From assembly GCF_010093065.1 (NCBI RefSeq), contig NZ_CP048113.1:3534001-3598000 (forward strand): DNA of 64,000 nt. The letters are read 5' to 3'. A program made the position numbers and the translations under genes. Below the pieces are notes generated by a model, which ran no database searches, was not told the DNA's origin, and saw only the letters and a program-made list of their open reading frames with translations. Position 1 is the stretch's first letter; each line of letters opens with the position of its first letter. Positions 9,000 through 17,703 of the stretch are shown here, piece by piece. Source of the stretch: Chitinophaga agri (lineage in GTDB: Bacteria; Bacteroidota; Bacteroidia; Chitinophagales; Chitinophagaceae).

Positions 9000-9593
9000 A
9001 TGAAAGAATTGCTCCTTAAAAAAACGCCTCTGGCTATGGCTGCAGAACAAAATGAGCGCATCCAGGAAACGGTGCGACAGGAGCGCAAACGCTTGCTTCA
9101 CTTTATCCGGAAACGGGTGAACAATGTAGCTGACGCAGAAGATATTTTACAGGACGTTTTTTACCAGTTCACAGAATACTCAAGAGTAGGCAGTCAGATA
9201 GACTCTATCACCGCCTGGCTGTTCACTGTGACCAGGAACAAGATCACTGACTGGTTCCGTAAGAAACGTGAATCTACGTTTAGCGAACATACCCACGAAT
9301 ACGACGGAGAAGAAACGCTCTTCCTCTCAGAACTGATAGCTGACCCGGGTGCGCTAAGTGATGCGCCCATGACCCGTAAAGTAATAGCCGAGTCTATTAT
9401 GGAAGCTGTTGATGAATTGCCGGAAGACCAGCGTTTTGTGTTCCTGCAACATGAGATTGAAGGCAAGTCCTTTAAGGAGATGTCTGCTGAAACAGGTGTG
9501 TCCGTCAACACTTTATTATCCAGAAAAAGATATGCAGTGCTGTACCTCAGGGAACGGCTGGCGGAACTGTATAAAGAACTTTTAAAAGATTAA
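9000..9593 (+). CDS. ECF-type RNA polymerase sigma factor
   Basis: Alternative sigma factor that would direct RNA polymerase to a dedicated promoter set. Region 2 is seen at about residues 30-90 (NVADAEDILQDVFYQF and AWLFTVTRNKITDWFRKKR). Region 4 is at about 135-190 (LPEDQRFVFLQHEIEGKSF, then a helix-turn-helix EMSAETGVSVNTLLSRKRYA). At 197 residues it has a normal length for the class. It is followed after 10 bases by a small membrane protein and then a second small protein, so the three look like one operon. No classical anti-sigma (FecR-type) gene is adjacent. The membrane protein may play that role, but this is only positional inference. Confidence 0.93.
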   Translation: MKELLLKKTPLAMAAEQNERIQETVRQERKRLLHFIRKRVNNVADAEDILQDVFYQFTEYSRVGSQIDSITAWLFTVTRNKITDWFRKKRESTFSEHTHEYDGEETLFLSELIADPGALSDAPMTRKVIAESIMEAVDELPEDQRFVFLQHEIEGKSFKEMSAETGVSVNTLLSRKRYAVLYLRERLAELYKELLKD

Positions 9594-9603
9594 AACATTG
9601 TAT

Positions 9604-9993
9604 ATGAGACGAGGTAACAAGGTCGCACATATATTCAAGTTTATATTCCTGGCTGGCCTGTTCTGTTTTGCGATCGGTTTTGCTGTGCAGTTCCTGTGGA
9701 ACTGGCTTATCCCGGAACTTTTCCATGGTCCGGTGATAACGGTATGGCAGGCGCTGGGTCTCTGCCTGCTGGGTAAATTACTCTTCGGCTGGCATGGTGG
9801 CGGTGGTGCTCCCTGGAGTGCAAGAGCCAAGCAGAAATGGCGTTCAAAAATGATGGAGAAAATGGAGCATATGTCGGAAGAAGAGAAGCATAAGCTGCGT
9901 GAAAAGTTACGTAAATGTGGCATGGGCGCCCGCTGGGGACAAAACCCATTCAATGACGAACCTAAACAACCAACGTCCGAAACCAATCTGTAA
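9604..9993 (+). CDS. Small membrane protein in sigma-factor operon, function unknown
   Basis: Not recognised as a named family. The 129-residue product begins with a basic N-terminus, then two hydrophobic segments (about residues 12-34 and 42-60) joined by a short WNWLIPELF turn. After a GGGG linker comes a strongly charged, probably helical cytoplasmic tail (MMEKMEHMSEEEKHKLREKLRKCG). The ATG at 9604 is preferred over an in-frame TTG at 9598. It starts 10 bases after the sigma factor stop, and its own stop overlaps an ATG of the next frame (TAATG at 9991-9995), which suggests translational coupling. Position makes it a candidate modulator of the sigma factor; nothing in the sequence proves this. 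Confidence 0.75.
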   Translation: MRRGNKVAHIFKFIFLAGLFCFAIGFAVQFLWNWLIPELFHGPVITVWQALGLCLLGKLLFGWHGGGGAPWSARAKQKWRSKMMEKMEHMSEEEKHKLREKLRKCGMGARWGQNPFNDEPKQPTSETNL

Positions 9994-10031
9994 TGCATAG
10001 CATAGCCATTAACCACCTAATACCATTTGAC

Positions 10032-10241
10032 ATGATAGGTATATTCAAAACCAACATTGCCACCCGGGAAGACAGCCAGCATATACTGGAAGCGATCCGT
10101 GGACGATTTCAGGTAGGGCAGTGTCATGTAGATCTGGAAGATTGTGATAAAGTACTGCGCATCACTGAAATGAAAGTCCGGGAAGATGAGATGATCAGTT
10201 TTGTGAAGGGACAGGGGTTTGATTGTGATGTGCTTGAATAA
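10032..10241 (+). CDS. Small unknown protein, ferredoxin-like fold suspected
   Basis: Sixty-nine residues from the ATG at 10032 (MIGIFKTNIATREDSQHILEAI). An in-frame ATG at 9993 overlaps the previous stop and would add 13 residues. The order strand (IGIFKTNI), helix (EDSQHILEAIRGRF), strand (QCHVDLEDCDKVLRITEM), helix (EDEMISFVKGQGF) and strand (DCDVLE) resembles the beta-alpha-beta layout of heavy-metal-associated domains. The CxxC metal site is missing, so metal binding is not claimed. It is third in the sigma-factor operon. The region ends in the hairpin at 10275-10306. Confidence 0.7.
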   Translation: MIGIFKTNIATREDSQHILEAIRGRFQVGQCHVDLEDCDKVLRITEMKVREDEMISFVKGQGFDCDVLE

Positions 10242-10274
10242 ACGCTTGTTTTTTTAGATAGATAGACTATAAAA

Positions 10275-10306
10275 AAACGCTGCTTCCTTTCCAGGAAGCA
10301 GCGTTT
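10275..10306. terminator. Terminator between convergent genes
   Basis: Perfect 13-base stem AAACGCTGCTTCC/GGAAGCAGCGTTT with a 6-base loop. The A-run on the left becomes a T-run on the minus strand, so it best serves the peptidase gene at 10325-12211, but it can act on both strands. Confidence 0.85.
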
Positions 10307-10324
10307 CCATTCTATCCACAAATA

Positions 10325-12211
10325 CTATTGTTCAAACACGTTATTCCCCCGGTTCATATCGGCCATACGTTCACTCGGATCGATCTCAGCCGACCTGATC
10401 TCACTCAGCGGCATATTCACTTCCACTTCATACGTCCTGTTCGTCCATGGCCAGTAGTCATGCACCACACGCTGCATCTTTGTATCTTCATTCGGCTTGC
10501 TGCCAAACATGAGCGACATCGGCACATAATGCATCACCTGCTTGCCATCTTTACCTGTCACTACCAGATCGATCGGCATAGGCATGTTATCAACACGACG
10601 TAACCTGAAAATTGTTTTGCCATTGCTTTCATACACGCTATCAATACCGTAATCAATGTGCTTCAGACTATAAACGAAATACTGTTTATACCAGTCTAGC
10701 TGTAAGCCACTTTCCTTCTCCATCACACGAATGAAATCATTTACATTCGGATGTTTAAAACGCCATTCCCAATAGTATTTCAACAGCCCTTTATCACGCG
10801 CTTCCGCTCCAATGATATAACCCAGCTGCTCCAGGAATACAGCCCCTTTTGAATACGCTGTAATGGAGTAACCATAGTTGGTGTTAAAGTGATCGGAATG
10901 TGTACTCATGGGTTCTTCGTAACCGCTTTTTACCAGCGAGAAGTAGCTGCTGTATGCACTTGACTGCGCCGAAGGAGTCTTTGTAGAGTCAAGTGTATGA
11001 TATACGACATTGTTCTCGCCGAAAGTAGTGAAACCTTCGTCCATCCAGGGATACAGGCTTTCATTTGTACCCAGCATGCCCTGATACCAGGTATGCATCC
11101 ACTCATGACACGCCAGTCCGTACAGTCCTTCCAGTTTACCATTACCCATGATCAGCGTAGCCATTGGATATTCCATTCCGCCGTCGCCGCCCTGAATAAA
11201 GGAGTAGCTCTTATACGGATAAGGGCCATAATGTGCCTTGATATATTTGTACGCAGCAGGGATCATTTTCGCCAGCTCCGGCCATGTTTCCTTTGTCGTC
11301 TCATTTTCTATGTAGAAGAAATGCGCGGTGAATCCGTCTACCTGTTGTGTAATGTGCTTGTAATCCGGATCAGCAGCCCATACAAAATCGTGTACGTTCT
11401 GCGCAGAGAAGTGCCAGGTCAGTTTATTACCTGCAGGGCGTAACACTTTGCTACCCGCCATTTCATAGCCATAACCGATCTGGTTAGGGTTCTGGAGATA
11501 ACCGGTGGCAGCTACCACAAATTTCTTATCGATAGAGATCTTCACATCATAATCACCCCATACACCGTAGAACTCACGTGCGATGTAAGGTGTAGGATGC
11601 CAGCCTTCATAATCGTATTCACACATTTTAGGATACCACTGTGCCATGGAATAATCCACCCCTTCCGCGTTATTGCGGCCGCTACGACGGATCTGCACAG
11701 GCACCTGTGCTTCAAACTCCATATCAAATGTAACAGTCGTATGTGGCAGTATCGGCCTGGCCAATGGCACTTCCAGGATAGTGCCTATGACATTATATGT
11801 CTGTGCTGCACCATCTCTTTTCAGGGAAAGTATCTTCTGATAACCGATCTGGTCAGGCTGCAGTTTAGAGATACGGTCGGTTACACGACCATCCCAGTCA
11901 CGTCTTTCGTTACCGTTCTTATCTCTGTACAATACTGTCTTTCCCAGCTCGCGGCTACGCACGTCCATCATGCTGCCTGGCTGAAATGCATTCCAGTACA
12001 GATGATAAAACACCTTCGTCAGTGTATCAGGCGAGTTATTGGTATATTGTAATTTCTGCTTGCCGCTGAAGCGGTTAGCTGCAACATCCATGTTGATGTC
12101 CATATTGTACTTTACTCTCTGCTGCCAGCGGTCAGACTGGGCATTTGCACCTTGCCAGCCAGCAAAAAAAAGACAAGCCAGCAGACATTTCTTAACTGTC
12201 ATTTGCATCAT
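10325..12211 (-). CDS. M1 family zinc metallopeptidase, exported
   Basis: Aminopeptidase-like zinc protease, probably periplasmic or outer-membrane facing. The N-terminus carries a signal peptide (CLLACLFFAGWQGANAQ). The catalytic region has GGMEYPMATLI, the family's GxMEN-like substrate motif with Tyr in place of Asn, followed by the zinc site HEWMH and a downstream Glu in WMDEGFTTF, which together make HExxH-x18-E. The length of 628 residues fits the Bacteroidota members that have an N-terminal beta domain and a shorter C-terminal part. The first three codons include two ATGs (12211, 12208) and another follows at 12202. It precedes no close partner, and rsmI upstream is 37 bases away on the same strand. 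Confidence 0.92.
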   Translation of the reverse strand: MMQMTVKKCLLACLFFAGWQGANAQSDRWQQRVKYNMDINMDVAANRFSGKQKLQYTNNSPDTLTKVFYHLYWNAFQPGSMMDVRSRELGKTVLYRDKNGNERRDWDGRVTDRISKLQPDQIGYQKILSLKRDGAAQTYNVIGTILEVPLARPILPHTTVTFDMEFEAQVPVQIRRSGRNNAEGVDYSMAQWYPKMCEYDYEGWHPTPYIAREFYGVWGDYDVKISIDKKFVVAATGYLQNPNQIGYGYEMAGSKVLRPAGNKLTWHFSAQNVHDFVWAADPDYKHITQQVDGFTAHFFYIENETTKETWPELAKMIPAAYKYIKAHYGPYPYKSYSFIQGGDGGMEYPMATLIMGNGKLEGLYGLACHEWMHTWYQGMLGTNESLYPWMDEGFTTFGENNVVYHTLDSTKTPSAQSSAYSSYFSLVKSGYEEPMSTHSDHFNTNYGYSITAYSKGAVFLEQLGYIIGAEARDKGLLKYYWEWRFKHPNVNDFIRVMEKESGLQLDWYKQYFVYSLKHIDYGIDSVYESNGKTIFRLRRVDNMPMPIDLVVTGKDGKQVMHYVPMSLMFGSKPNEDTKMQRVVHDYWPWTNRTYEVEVNMPLSEIRSAEIDPSERMADMNRGNNVFEQ

Positions 12212-12248
12212 CCTGCGTTCGGTTTATATTTATGAGTTGATGAATGGT

Positions 12249-12917
12249 TTACGATTTGCCTTCGACGATCAGGACGATTTCCCCTTTTACGCCTTTCTCA
12301 TTAAAGTAGTCATGTACTTCCTGTAACGTGCCCCTTTTATTCTCTTCAAACATTTTAGTCAGTTCTCTGCTTACGCAACACTGACGCTCTGGTCCGAAGT
12401 AGGTGATCAGGTCTCCCAGGGTTCTCACCAGCCGGTGTGGAGATTCGTAGAAAACCAGTGTACGCTCATCCGTGGACAGTTCAGTAAACAAAGTATGCCG
12501 TCCTTTCTTCAATGGCGGGAAGCCCTCGAAGGAGAAACGGGTCATAGGAAGCCCGCTGTTGACCAGTGCAGGCACAAATGCGGTAGCCCCCGGCAAACAT
12601 TCCACAGGCACACCTGCACGCACACACTCACGTACCAGCAGGAAGCCCGGATCAGATACGCCAGGTGTGCCCGCGTCGGTGATCAGGGCCATGGTTTTCC
12701 CGGCCTGCATCTGTTGTACCAGGTGTTGCAGTACTTTATGTTCGTTATGCTGATGGTAAGGTGTAATGGGCTTATTGATATTGTAATGCTTCAATAGCAC
12801 CCCGGATGTACGGGTATCTTCCGCGAGTATCAGTGCGGCTTCTTCCAGCACTTTCACAGCGCGGTAGGTAATGTCGGCCAGATTGCCTATAGGAGAAGGA
12901 ACGAGATATAATTTCAT
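12249..12917 (-). CDS. rsmI: 16S rRNA (cytidine-1402-2'-O) methyltransferase RsmI
   Basis: Adds the 2'-O-methyl group to cytidine 1402 in the ribosomal P site using SAM. The 222-residue protein begins with the diagnostic LYLVPSPIGNLADIT. It continues with LILAEDTRTSGVLLKHY, then ALITDAGTPGVSDPGF (the SAM-binding core of the tetrapyrrole-methylase fold), LPGATAFVPALVNSG and VFYESPHRL. It is shorter than E. coli RsmI, as is common in this phylum. The ATG start is unambiguous. The 107-base gap to purS upstream holds an inverted GAATTAC-type repeat. Confidence 0.96.
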   Translation of the reverse strand: MKLYLVPSPIGNLADITYRAVKVLEEAALILAEDTRTSGVLLKHYNINKPITPYHQHNEHKVLQHLVQQMQAGKTMALITDAGTPGVSDPGFLLVRECVRAGVPVECLPGATAFVPALVNSGLPMTRFSFEGFPPLKKGRHTLFTELSTDERTLVFYESPHRLVRTLGDLITYFGPERQCCVSRELTKMFEENKRGTLQEVHDYFNEKGVKGEIVLIVEGKS

Positions 12918-12922
12918 ACAAC

Positions 12923-13013
12923 TACGAATTACAAATTACGAATTACGAATGAAATGTAGCGATGATCATAGATGCTATAAGCTCATTCGTAATTCGACAT
13001 TCGTAATCCGTGA
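12923..13013. repeat. Inverted pair of GAATTAC-periodic repeats
   Basis: The left arm (12923-12951) contains ACGAATT repeated with a 7-base period. The right arm (12983-13013) is its imperfect inverse (ATTCGTAATTCG...ATTCGTAATCCG). About 31 bases separate the arms. It lies between purS and rsmI and can fold into a long AT-rich hairpin. Similar 7-base-period sequences occur at several other gene ends in this window. Confidence 0.7.
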
Positions 13014-13024
13014 TTGCTAATATG

Positions 13025-13270
13025 TTACTGGATAGTTACTTCAAAAGACTCCATTACCTGGTTCGCCAGCAGCTTCTGACAGGCGTTCTCCGCCATTTGC
13101 CTTGCTTCTTCCTGGTTGGCAGCCTCTATCTGTAAAGTGATGTGTTTGCCAATTCTTACGTCATGTACATTATTGATGCCCAGGTTCTTTAATCCAGTCA
13201 TTACTGCTTTCCCCTGAGGATCCAGTAACTCCTTTAACGGCATCACATTAATATGTGCAGTAAACGTCAT
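13025..13270 (-). CDS. purS: Phosphoribosylformylglycinamidine synthase subunit PurS
   Basis: Small subunit of the three-part PurLQS enzyme of purine synthesis, which converts FGAR to FGAM. PurS helps move ammonia from PurQ to PurL. The 81-residue protein shows FTAHINVMPLKELLDPQGKA, then LGINNVHDVRIGKHITLQI and a final EVTIQ strand, the expected short ferredoxin-like pattern. The frame extends back to a TTG at 13291, but that lies inside a TAGGTTTG promoter element; the ATG at 13270 matches the family start. No purL or purQ is nearby. pssA ends directly upstream on the same strand. Confidence 0.92.
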   Translation of the reverse strand: MTFTAHINVMPLKELLDPQGKAVMTGLKNLGINNVHDVRIGKHITLQIEAANQEEARQMAENACQKLLANQVMESFEVTIQ

Positions 13271-13288
13271 TTTCTGAAAATTTTGACG

Positions 13289-13296
13289 CAAACCTA
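13289..13296 (-). promoter_or_regulatory. Predicted purS -7 promoter element
   Basis: TAGGTTTG on the minus strand matches TAnnTTTG and lies 18 bases before the purS ATG, in the gap after pssA. Confidence 0.4.
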
Positions 13297-13318
13297 AGAT
13301 ATAAATCCCAAAAAACCA

Positions 13319-14092
13319 CTACTTAACGGCATTACCGGTAGGTGGTTTGGACACCAATGATAACAGCACGTAACAGATAAATACGAACGGTACCGTAGCA
13401 AACTGCAGGAACGGAATACCGATCAGTGACAATACTACCAGTAAAAAACGGGCCCAGTTCGGTTTTAGTTGTAAACTCTTGAATTTCAGACTGAGCATAG
13501 GAATTTCCGCAACCATCAGGTAACACAGCAGCGCAATAATGACATACAATACCCAGATGTTCTGCAGCCAGTGCGCCAGGTTAAAGGGATTGTACAGGAT
13601 GATCAGCGGGAAAGACGCCACCAGTAGTCCTACAGCAGGTGTAGGTATACCAATGAAGTTCTCTGACTGACGGGTATCCAGGTTGAATTTGGCCAGTCTG
13701 TAAGCTGCAAAGCATGGGATCAGTAATGCAGGCGCCAGGTTTACATAAGATACGTCAAATACATCCGGCATGCCCATGTATGCGCTTTTCAGCAGGCGGA
13801 AGAGCATCATACCCGGTACCAGTCCAAAACTGATCACATCTGCCAGAGAATCCAGTTCACGGCCAAAAGGAGACTGCAGCTTTAGCCAGCGGGCTGCCAG
13901 TCCGTCGGTAAAGTCAAATAAGGCTGCCAGTACCACCATTGCGGATGCCCAGTAAATAGGGGCAGGATTGGTGATCATGTACTCCGCGCCATTAAATTCC
14001 GCTCTGTACTCCGGAGAATGCAGGATGTAAATAACGGCCAGTGCACCACAAAACAGGTTGCTGAGCGTAAGGATATTAGGAAGTTGCTTCAT
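13319..14092 (-). CDS. pssA: CDP-diacylglycerol--serine O-phosphatidyltransferase
   Basis: Makes phosphatidylserine, the precursor of phosphatidylethanolamine, at the inner membrane. The 257-residue protein has the CDP-alcohol phosphotransferase signature DG-x2-AR-x8-G-x3-D-x3-D, seen as DGLAAR followed by GRELDSLAD near residues 63-87. About seven hydrophobic segments surround it, starting with LPNILTLSNLFCGALAVIY. The type is the PssA/Pgs family rather than the E. coli phospholipase-like enzyme. The ATG start at 14092 is clean. purS follows after a short gap with its own promoter. Confidence 0.95.
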   Translation of the reverse strand: MKQLPNILTLSNLFCGALAVIYILHSPEYRAEFNGAEYMITNPAPIYWASAMVVLAALFDFTDGLAARWLKLQSPFGRELDSLADVISFGLVPGMMLFRLLKSAYMGMPDVFDVSYVNLAPALLIPCFAAYRLAKFNLDTRQSENFIGIPTPAVGLLVASFPLIILYNPFNLAHWLQNIWVLYVIIALLCYLMVAEIPMLSLKFKSLQLKPNWARFLLVVLSLIGIPFLQFATVPFVFICYVLLSLVSKPPTGNAVK

Positions 14093-14104
14093 CTGTATTC
14101 AAGC

Positions 14105-14138
14105 CGATCGTCTATGGAGTCACCTCCATAGACGATCG
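14105..14138. terminator. Perfect inverted repeat between pepP-like gene and pssA
   Basis: A 15-base stem CGATCGTCTATGGAG/CTCCATAGACGATCG with a 4-base loop lies just after the aminopeptidase gene and just before pssA. Neither side has a T-run, so it may be a transcription attenuator or mRNA end rather than a classic terminator. Confidence 0.6.
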
Positions 14139-14174
14139 CATGGTTTAGCATTAAATATTTAGTAAATATATATA

Positions 14175-15467
14175 CTATTTCTTCATCAACGACTCTATCT
14201 CGTCAGCCGTAATAGGAATATTCTTCATCAGGTCAATATTCCCTCCCGCTGTCAGCCATACATTGTTCTCTATACGGATGCCCATTTTCTCTTCCTCAAT
14301 ATAGATACCCGGCTCAATGGTCATCACGGAATTTTCCGGTATCGGCTGGTGGAAGGACGGTCCCAGGTCATGTACACCTACGCCCAGGTGATGGGAAATA
14401 CCATGATACAGGTATTTACGGTAAGCAGGTACTTCAGGGTCCTGGTTTTTGATATCTTCCTCTTTTAACAGTCCGATCCTGACGAACTGCTTACCGGCTT
14501 CCACGCCAACCATCTCATGGTATTGGGCAATCGTAATACCCGGACGCAGGATAGTTTTGCAGTAGTTATGCAGGTGCAGGCAGGCATCATATACCTCACG
14601 CTGACGGGCAGTGAACTTACCATTGACCGGCACAGTACGGGTAAGGTCCGCATTGTACCCACCGTAGGCAGCACCAAAGTCCATCAGTATCAGTTCGCCA
14701 TCCTTACATTCCTGGTTATTGAAGATATAATGGAGAATACGTGCGCGGTCGCCACTGGCAATGATAGAACCATATGCCTCTCCATCCGCCCTGTTACGCA
14801 GGAATTCATGCAGGATCTCCGCGTGGATCTCATGCTCCCACACACCAGGACGAATGAACTGCAATAAACGACGGAAAGTCTTTTCAGTAATATCTATCGC
14901 ATGCTGGAGTACCTGTACTTCTTCCGGTGTCTTCACCGCACGCAGTTTCTTCAGGATCACAGCTGCACGCAGGTAGTTGTGCAACGGATAACGGCGCCGC
15001 ATCTCTTCCGCGTAACGGTAATCTCTTACCGGTACCAGACTTGATTTACGGTTATTCTCGTTGGTATTCAGGTAAATATTGGTCACATCGTGGATCCATG
15101 GCTGCAACAGCCCATCCAGGGTATCCAGCCAAACGACCGTCGTAATACCGGAAATGGCAAAAGCCTCCTCCTTACGCAATCTGTGACCATCCCACTTTTC
15201 TTTCAGCTCGTTAGGACGTACCAGTACCAGTACTTCCCTGTATTTCGGGTCCGGATTATCAGGATATAAAATAACCATCGTATCCTCCTGCTCAATACCG
15301 GTCAGCCAATACAGATCTGCATTCTGCTGGAATTTGTGCAGTGCATCCCCATTGGTAGGCAACTCATCATTGGAATTAATGATCGCAATGGAATCCGGTT
15401 GCATTGCCGCAATAAAACGCTGGCGATTCTTAATGAAGATCTGTGAGTCTAATGGTAAATTTTTCAT
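14175..15467 (-). CDS. Aminopeptidase P family protein (Xaa-Pro aminopeptidase)
   Basis: Removes N-terminal residues that precede proline, using a two-metal site. The 430-residue protein has an N-terminal creatinase-type domain (residues 1-170) and a pita-bread catalytic domain. The metal ligands are in place: Asp in MDFGAAYGGYNADLTRT (two Asp), His in HGISHHLGVGVHD, and two Glu in MTIEPGIYIEEEKMGIRIENNV. Length and motifs match the E. coli PepP group. There is no signal peptide, so it is cytoplasmic. The start ATG is at 15467; a 480-base divergent region lies between it and pckA. Confidence 0.94.
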   Translation of the reverse strand: MKNLPLDSQIFIKNRQRFIAAMQPDSIAIINSNDELPTNGDALHKFQQNADLYWLTGIEQEDTMVILYPDNPDPKYREVLVLVRPNELKEKWDGHRLRKEEAFAISGITTVVWLDTLDGLLQPWIHDVTNIYLNTNENNRKSSLVPVRDYRYAEEMRRRYPLHNYLRAAVILKKLRAVKTPEEVQVLQHAIDITEKTFRRLLQFIRPGVWEHEIHAEILHEFLRNRADGEAYGSIIASGDRARILHYIFNNQECKDGELILMDFGAAYGGYNADLTRTVPVNGKFTARQREVYDACLHLHNYCKTILRPGITIAQYHEMVGVEAGKQFVRIGLLKEEDIKNQDPEVPAYRKYLYHGISHHLGVGVHDLGPSFHQPIPENSVMTIEPGIYIEEEKMGIRIENNVWLTAGGNIDLMKNIPITADEIESLMKK

Positions 15468-15571
15468 ATTCTTATTTTACGGTGGCAATGAAAAATGCGG
15501 GTCAAACCTACTTAATTTTCACAATACCACCCCTTGTCTCTTTTGCAGCCAAACTGTTAATGTTTGTATAG

Positions 15572-15604
15572 CGCTTGTTCGTCGCTTGTTCGTCGCTTGT
15601 TCTA
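15572..15604. repeat. Three tandem 11-base repeats
   Basis: CGCTTGTTCGT occurs twice in full at 15572-15582 and 15583-15593, with a third copy at 15594-15604 ending TA instead of GT. The 11-base period is about one helix turn, which suits cooperative protein binding but could also be slippage. Confidence 0.8.
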
Positions 15605-15892
15605 CCCTTCCGGCCCCGGACACTTTTTGCCAGTATATTGTTCTATATAAACAGCTGCAGTGTCAGCATATTTTACGGAAACAGCGCAACTAATAATAGA
15701 AAATATAGCTTAACATCTACCGGGCTGTAATATAATGAAATATACAGGGGCTTCGGCAGGATTAAGCGTACAGAACGCACCTCATTCTTTACTGATTCCT
15801 GCAAAACAAACAGATCAGCTTTAGATAATTATCAAACAAACACCGATTCCACTACCTCATTTTCTAAATTTACCCGAAATCACCGGCTTTAA

Positions 15893-15922
15893 TTTGATAA
15901 TATCAAAAATGCACTAGATTTG
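15893..15922 (+). promoter_or_regulatory. Predicted pckA promoter (-33 and -7 elements)
   Basis: TTTG at 15893-15896, an 18-base spacer, then TAGATTTG at 15915-15922. Both Bacteroidota consensus elements are present, 25 bases before the pckA ATG. It is the best-formed promoter in the window. Confidence 0.7.
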
Positions 15923-15947
15923 CTTACTACACCAAAACAATCTTACT

Positions 15948-17549
15948 ATGCAAGTCAGCAGTGTAAGGAATCCTGTCGCCGACCTATTAGAGCTGGGTAT
16001 TCGGCAAGCGAACCGCATTTTCTATCAACTCGATCCGGCTGATCTGATAGCACAGACGGTCGCATCAGCACAAGGCGCCCTCCTTAGTAATGGCGCCCTC
16101 GCAGTGAACACGGGTCAATTTACCGGCCGGTCTCCAAAAGACAAATTTATTGTAAAAGATGAGCTGACAGCTTCCTCCATTAACTGGAATGATTTTAACA
16201 TTCCCATCTCTCCTGAAAGCTTTGATAAGCTGTACAACAAGATCACCCGCTATTTCACCGGTAAAGATGTATGGGTACGCGATGGCTTTGCCTGTGCCGA
16301 CCAGTCCTATCGTGTGAACCTCAGGGTCATTACAGAAACGCCATGGGCCAACCTGTTTGCCTACAACATGTTCTTACGCCCGGCTGAAGAAGAACTGGAT
16401 GATATTCATCCGGAATGGACCATCATCCAGGCGCCCGGCTGCCTGGCCGATCCGGCTACTGATGGCACCAGACAGCCAAACTTTGCCGCTGTCAGTTTCA
16501 GCCGTAAAACTATTATCATCGGTGGTACGGCCTACACCGGCGAGATCAAAAAAGGCGTTTTCACCATCCTCAATTATCTGCTCCCACACGAGCACGACGT
16601 ATTGAGCATGCACTGTTCCGCCAACGTCGGCGCCCAGGGCGATACCGCTATTTTCTTCGGATTGAGTGGTACAGGTAAAACCACCCTCAGCGCTGATCCT
16701 GCAAGGAAACTGATCGGGGATGATGAACATGGCTGGACAGACCACAACATCTTCAATTTTGAAGGTGGTTGTTATGCTAAATGTATAGACCTCAGCGAAG
16801 AGAAAGAACCACAGATCTTCCATGCCATCCGTGAGGGTGCTCTCCTGGAAAATATCATGTGCCATCCGGGCACCGCTGATGTGAACTACGCTGATAAATG
16901 CATCACGGAAAACACCCGTGTGTCCTACCCGCTTCATTATATCGATAATGCACAGATCCCTTCTGTTGGCAATATTCCTGATAATATCTTCTTCCTGACC
17001 TGCGATGCCTACGGTGTACTGCCGCCTGTATCGCGGCTTACGCCGGAACAGGCCATGTACCAGTTCATCTCAGGTTATACAGCCAGGGTAGCCGGTACGG
17101 AAGCCGGTGTGACAGAACCTACCGCTACTTTCAGCACCTGCTTCGGTGCGCCTTTCCTGCCATTACATCCGGTGAAGTATGCCGCACTGCTGGGCGAGAA
17201 GCTTCGCCAGCATAAGGCTACTGTATGGCTGATCAATACCGGCTGGACCGGCGGCGCCTATGGCATGGGACAACGTATCAAGCTGTCTTACACAAGGGCA
17301 ATGGTAACGGCTGCATTGAACGGGCAACTGGACAAGCTGGCGTACAAAGATCATCCGGTATTCGGATGCTCCATTCCTGAATCCTGTCCGGGCGTGCCTT
17401 CCGACATACTCGACCCCCGGAACACCTGGGAGGATAAAGAGTTGTATGATCAACGGGCGAATGAGCTGGGTGTTAAGTTTGTACGCAATTTCGAAAAATA
17501 TGCGGCACAGGCAACCCCGGAAATATTGTCCGCTTCTCCAAGAATTTAA
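15948..17549 (+). CDS. pckA: Phosphoenolpyruvate carboxykinase (ATP)
   Basis: Converts oxaloacetate and ATP to phosphoenolpyruvate, CO2 and ADP, linking the TCA cycle to gluconeogenesis. The 533-residue protein carries NTGQFTGRSPKDKFIV near residue 55, the kinase-1 loop GLSGTGKTTLSADP near 240, LIGDDEHGWTD (kinase-2 region) and NTGWTGGAYGMGQR near 430. These are features of the ATP-dependent class. The ATG start lies behind a well-matched promoter, and it is probably a single-gene transcript. Nothing is missing. Confidence 0.97.
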   Translation: MQVSSVRNPVADLLELGIRQANRIFYQLDPADLIAQTVASAQGALLSNGALAVNTGQFTGRSPKDKFIVKDELTASSINWNDFNIPISPESFDKLYNKITRYFTGKDVWVRDGFACADQSYRVNLRVITETPWANLFAYNMFLRPAEEELDDIHPEWTIIQAPGCLADPATDGTRQPNFAAVSFSRKTIIIGGTAYTGEIKKGVFTILNYLLPHEHDVLSMHCSANVGAQGDTAIFFGLSGTGKTTLSADPARKLIGDDEHGWTDHNIFNFEGGCYAKCIDLSEEKEPQIFHAIREGALLENIMCHPGTADVNYADKCITENTRVSYPLHYIDNAQIPSVGNIPDNIFFLTCDAYGVLPPVSRLTPEQAMYQFISGYTARVAGTEAGVTEPTATFSTCFGAPFLPLHPVKYAALLGEKLRQHKATVWLINTGWTGGAYGMGQRIKLSYTRAMVTAALNGQLDKLAYKDHPVFGCSIPESCPGVPSDILDPRNTWEDKELYDQRANELGVKFVRNFEKYAAQATPEILSASPRI

Positions 17550-17667
17550 CTATATTGGGGATTCTTACCCTGCCTTTAAAATTTCCACTACTATTACAAG
17601 TTCTGATTATGTACAGGTGCCCCTGTAGCAAAACAAGTGACCTATTCATTGTTGACGGGGAACTTGT

Positions 17668-17700
17668 TTTGCAGAACTTGAAAGGAAATACCTACCTTTG
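17668..17700 (+). promoter_or_regulatory. Predicted folD promoter abutting the start codon
   Basis: TTTG at 17668-17671 and TACCTTTG at 17693-17700 with a 21-base spacer. The -7 element ends only 3 bases before the folD ATG at 17704, so the message is probably leaderless. Confidence 0.5.
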
Positions 17701-17703
17701 CGC

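Larger units (their letters stand above)
15468..15947. other. Divergent noncoding region between aminopeptidase and pckA
   Basis: 480 bases with no convincing gene. It contains three tandem copies of an 11-base unit (15572-15604) and the pckA promoter near its right end. No tRNA or recognisable RNA was seen. Confidence 0.6.

Noticed and set aside
15572..15604. CRISPR-like array
   Set aside because: The units are 11 bases, directly adjacent and without spacers; no cas gene is present.
16374..16937. Long minus-strand frame of 187 codons inside pckA
   Set aside because: It is a shadow of pckA codon use, has no family motifs, and pckA is complete on the plus strand.
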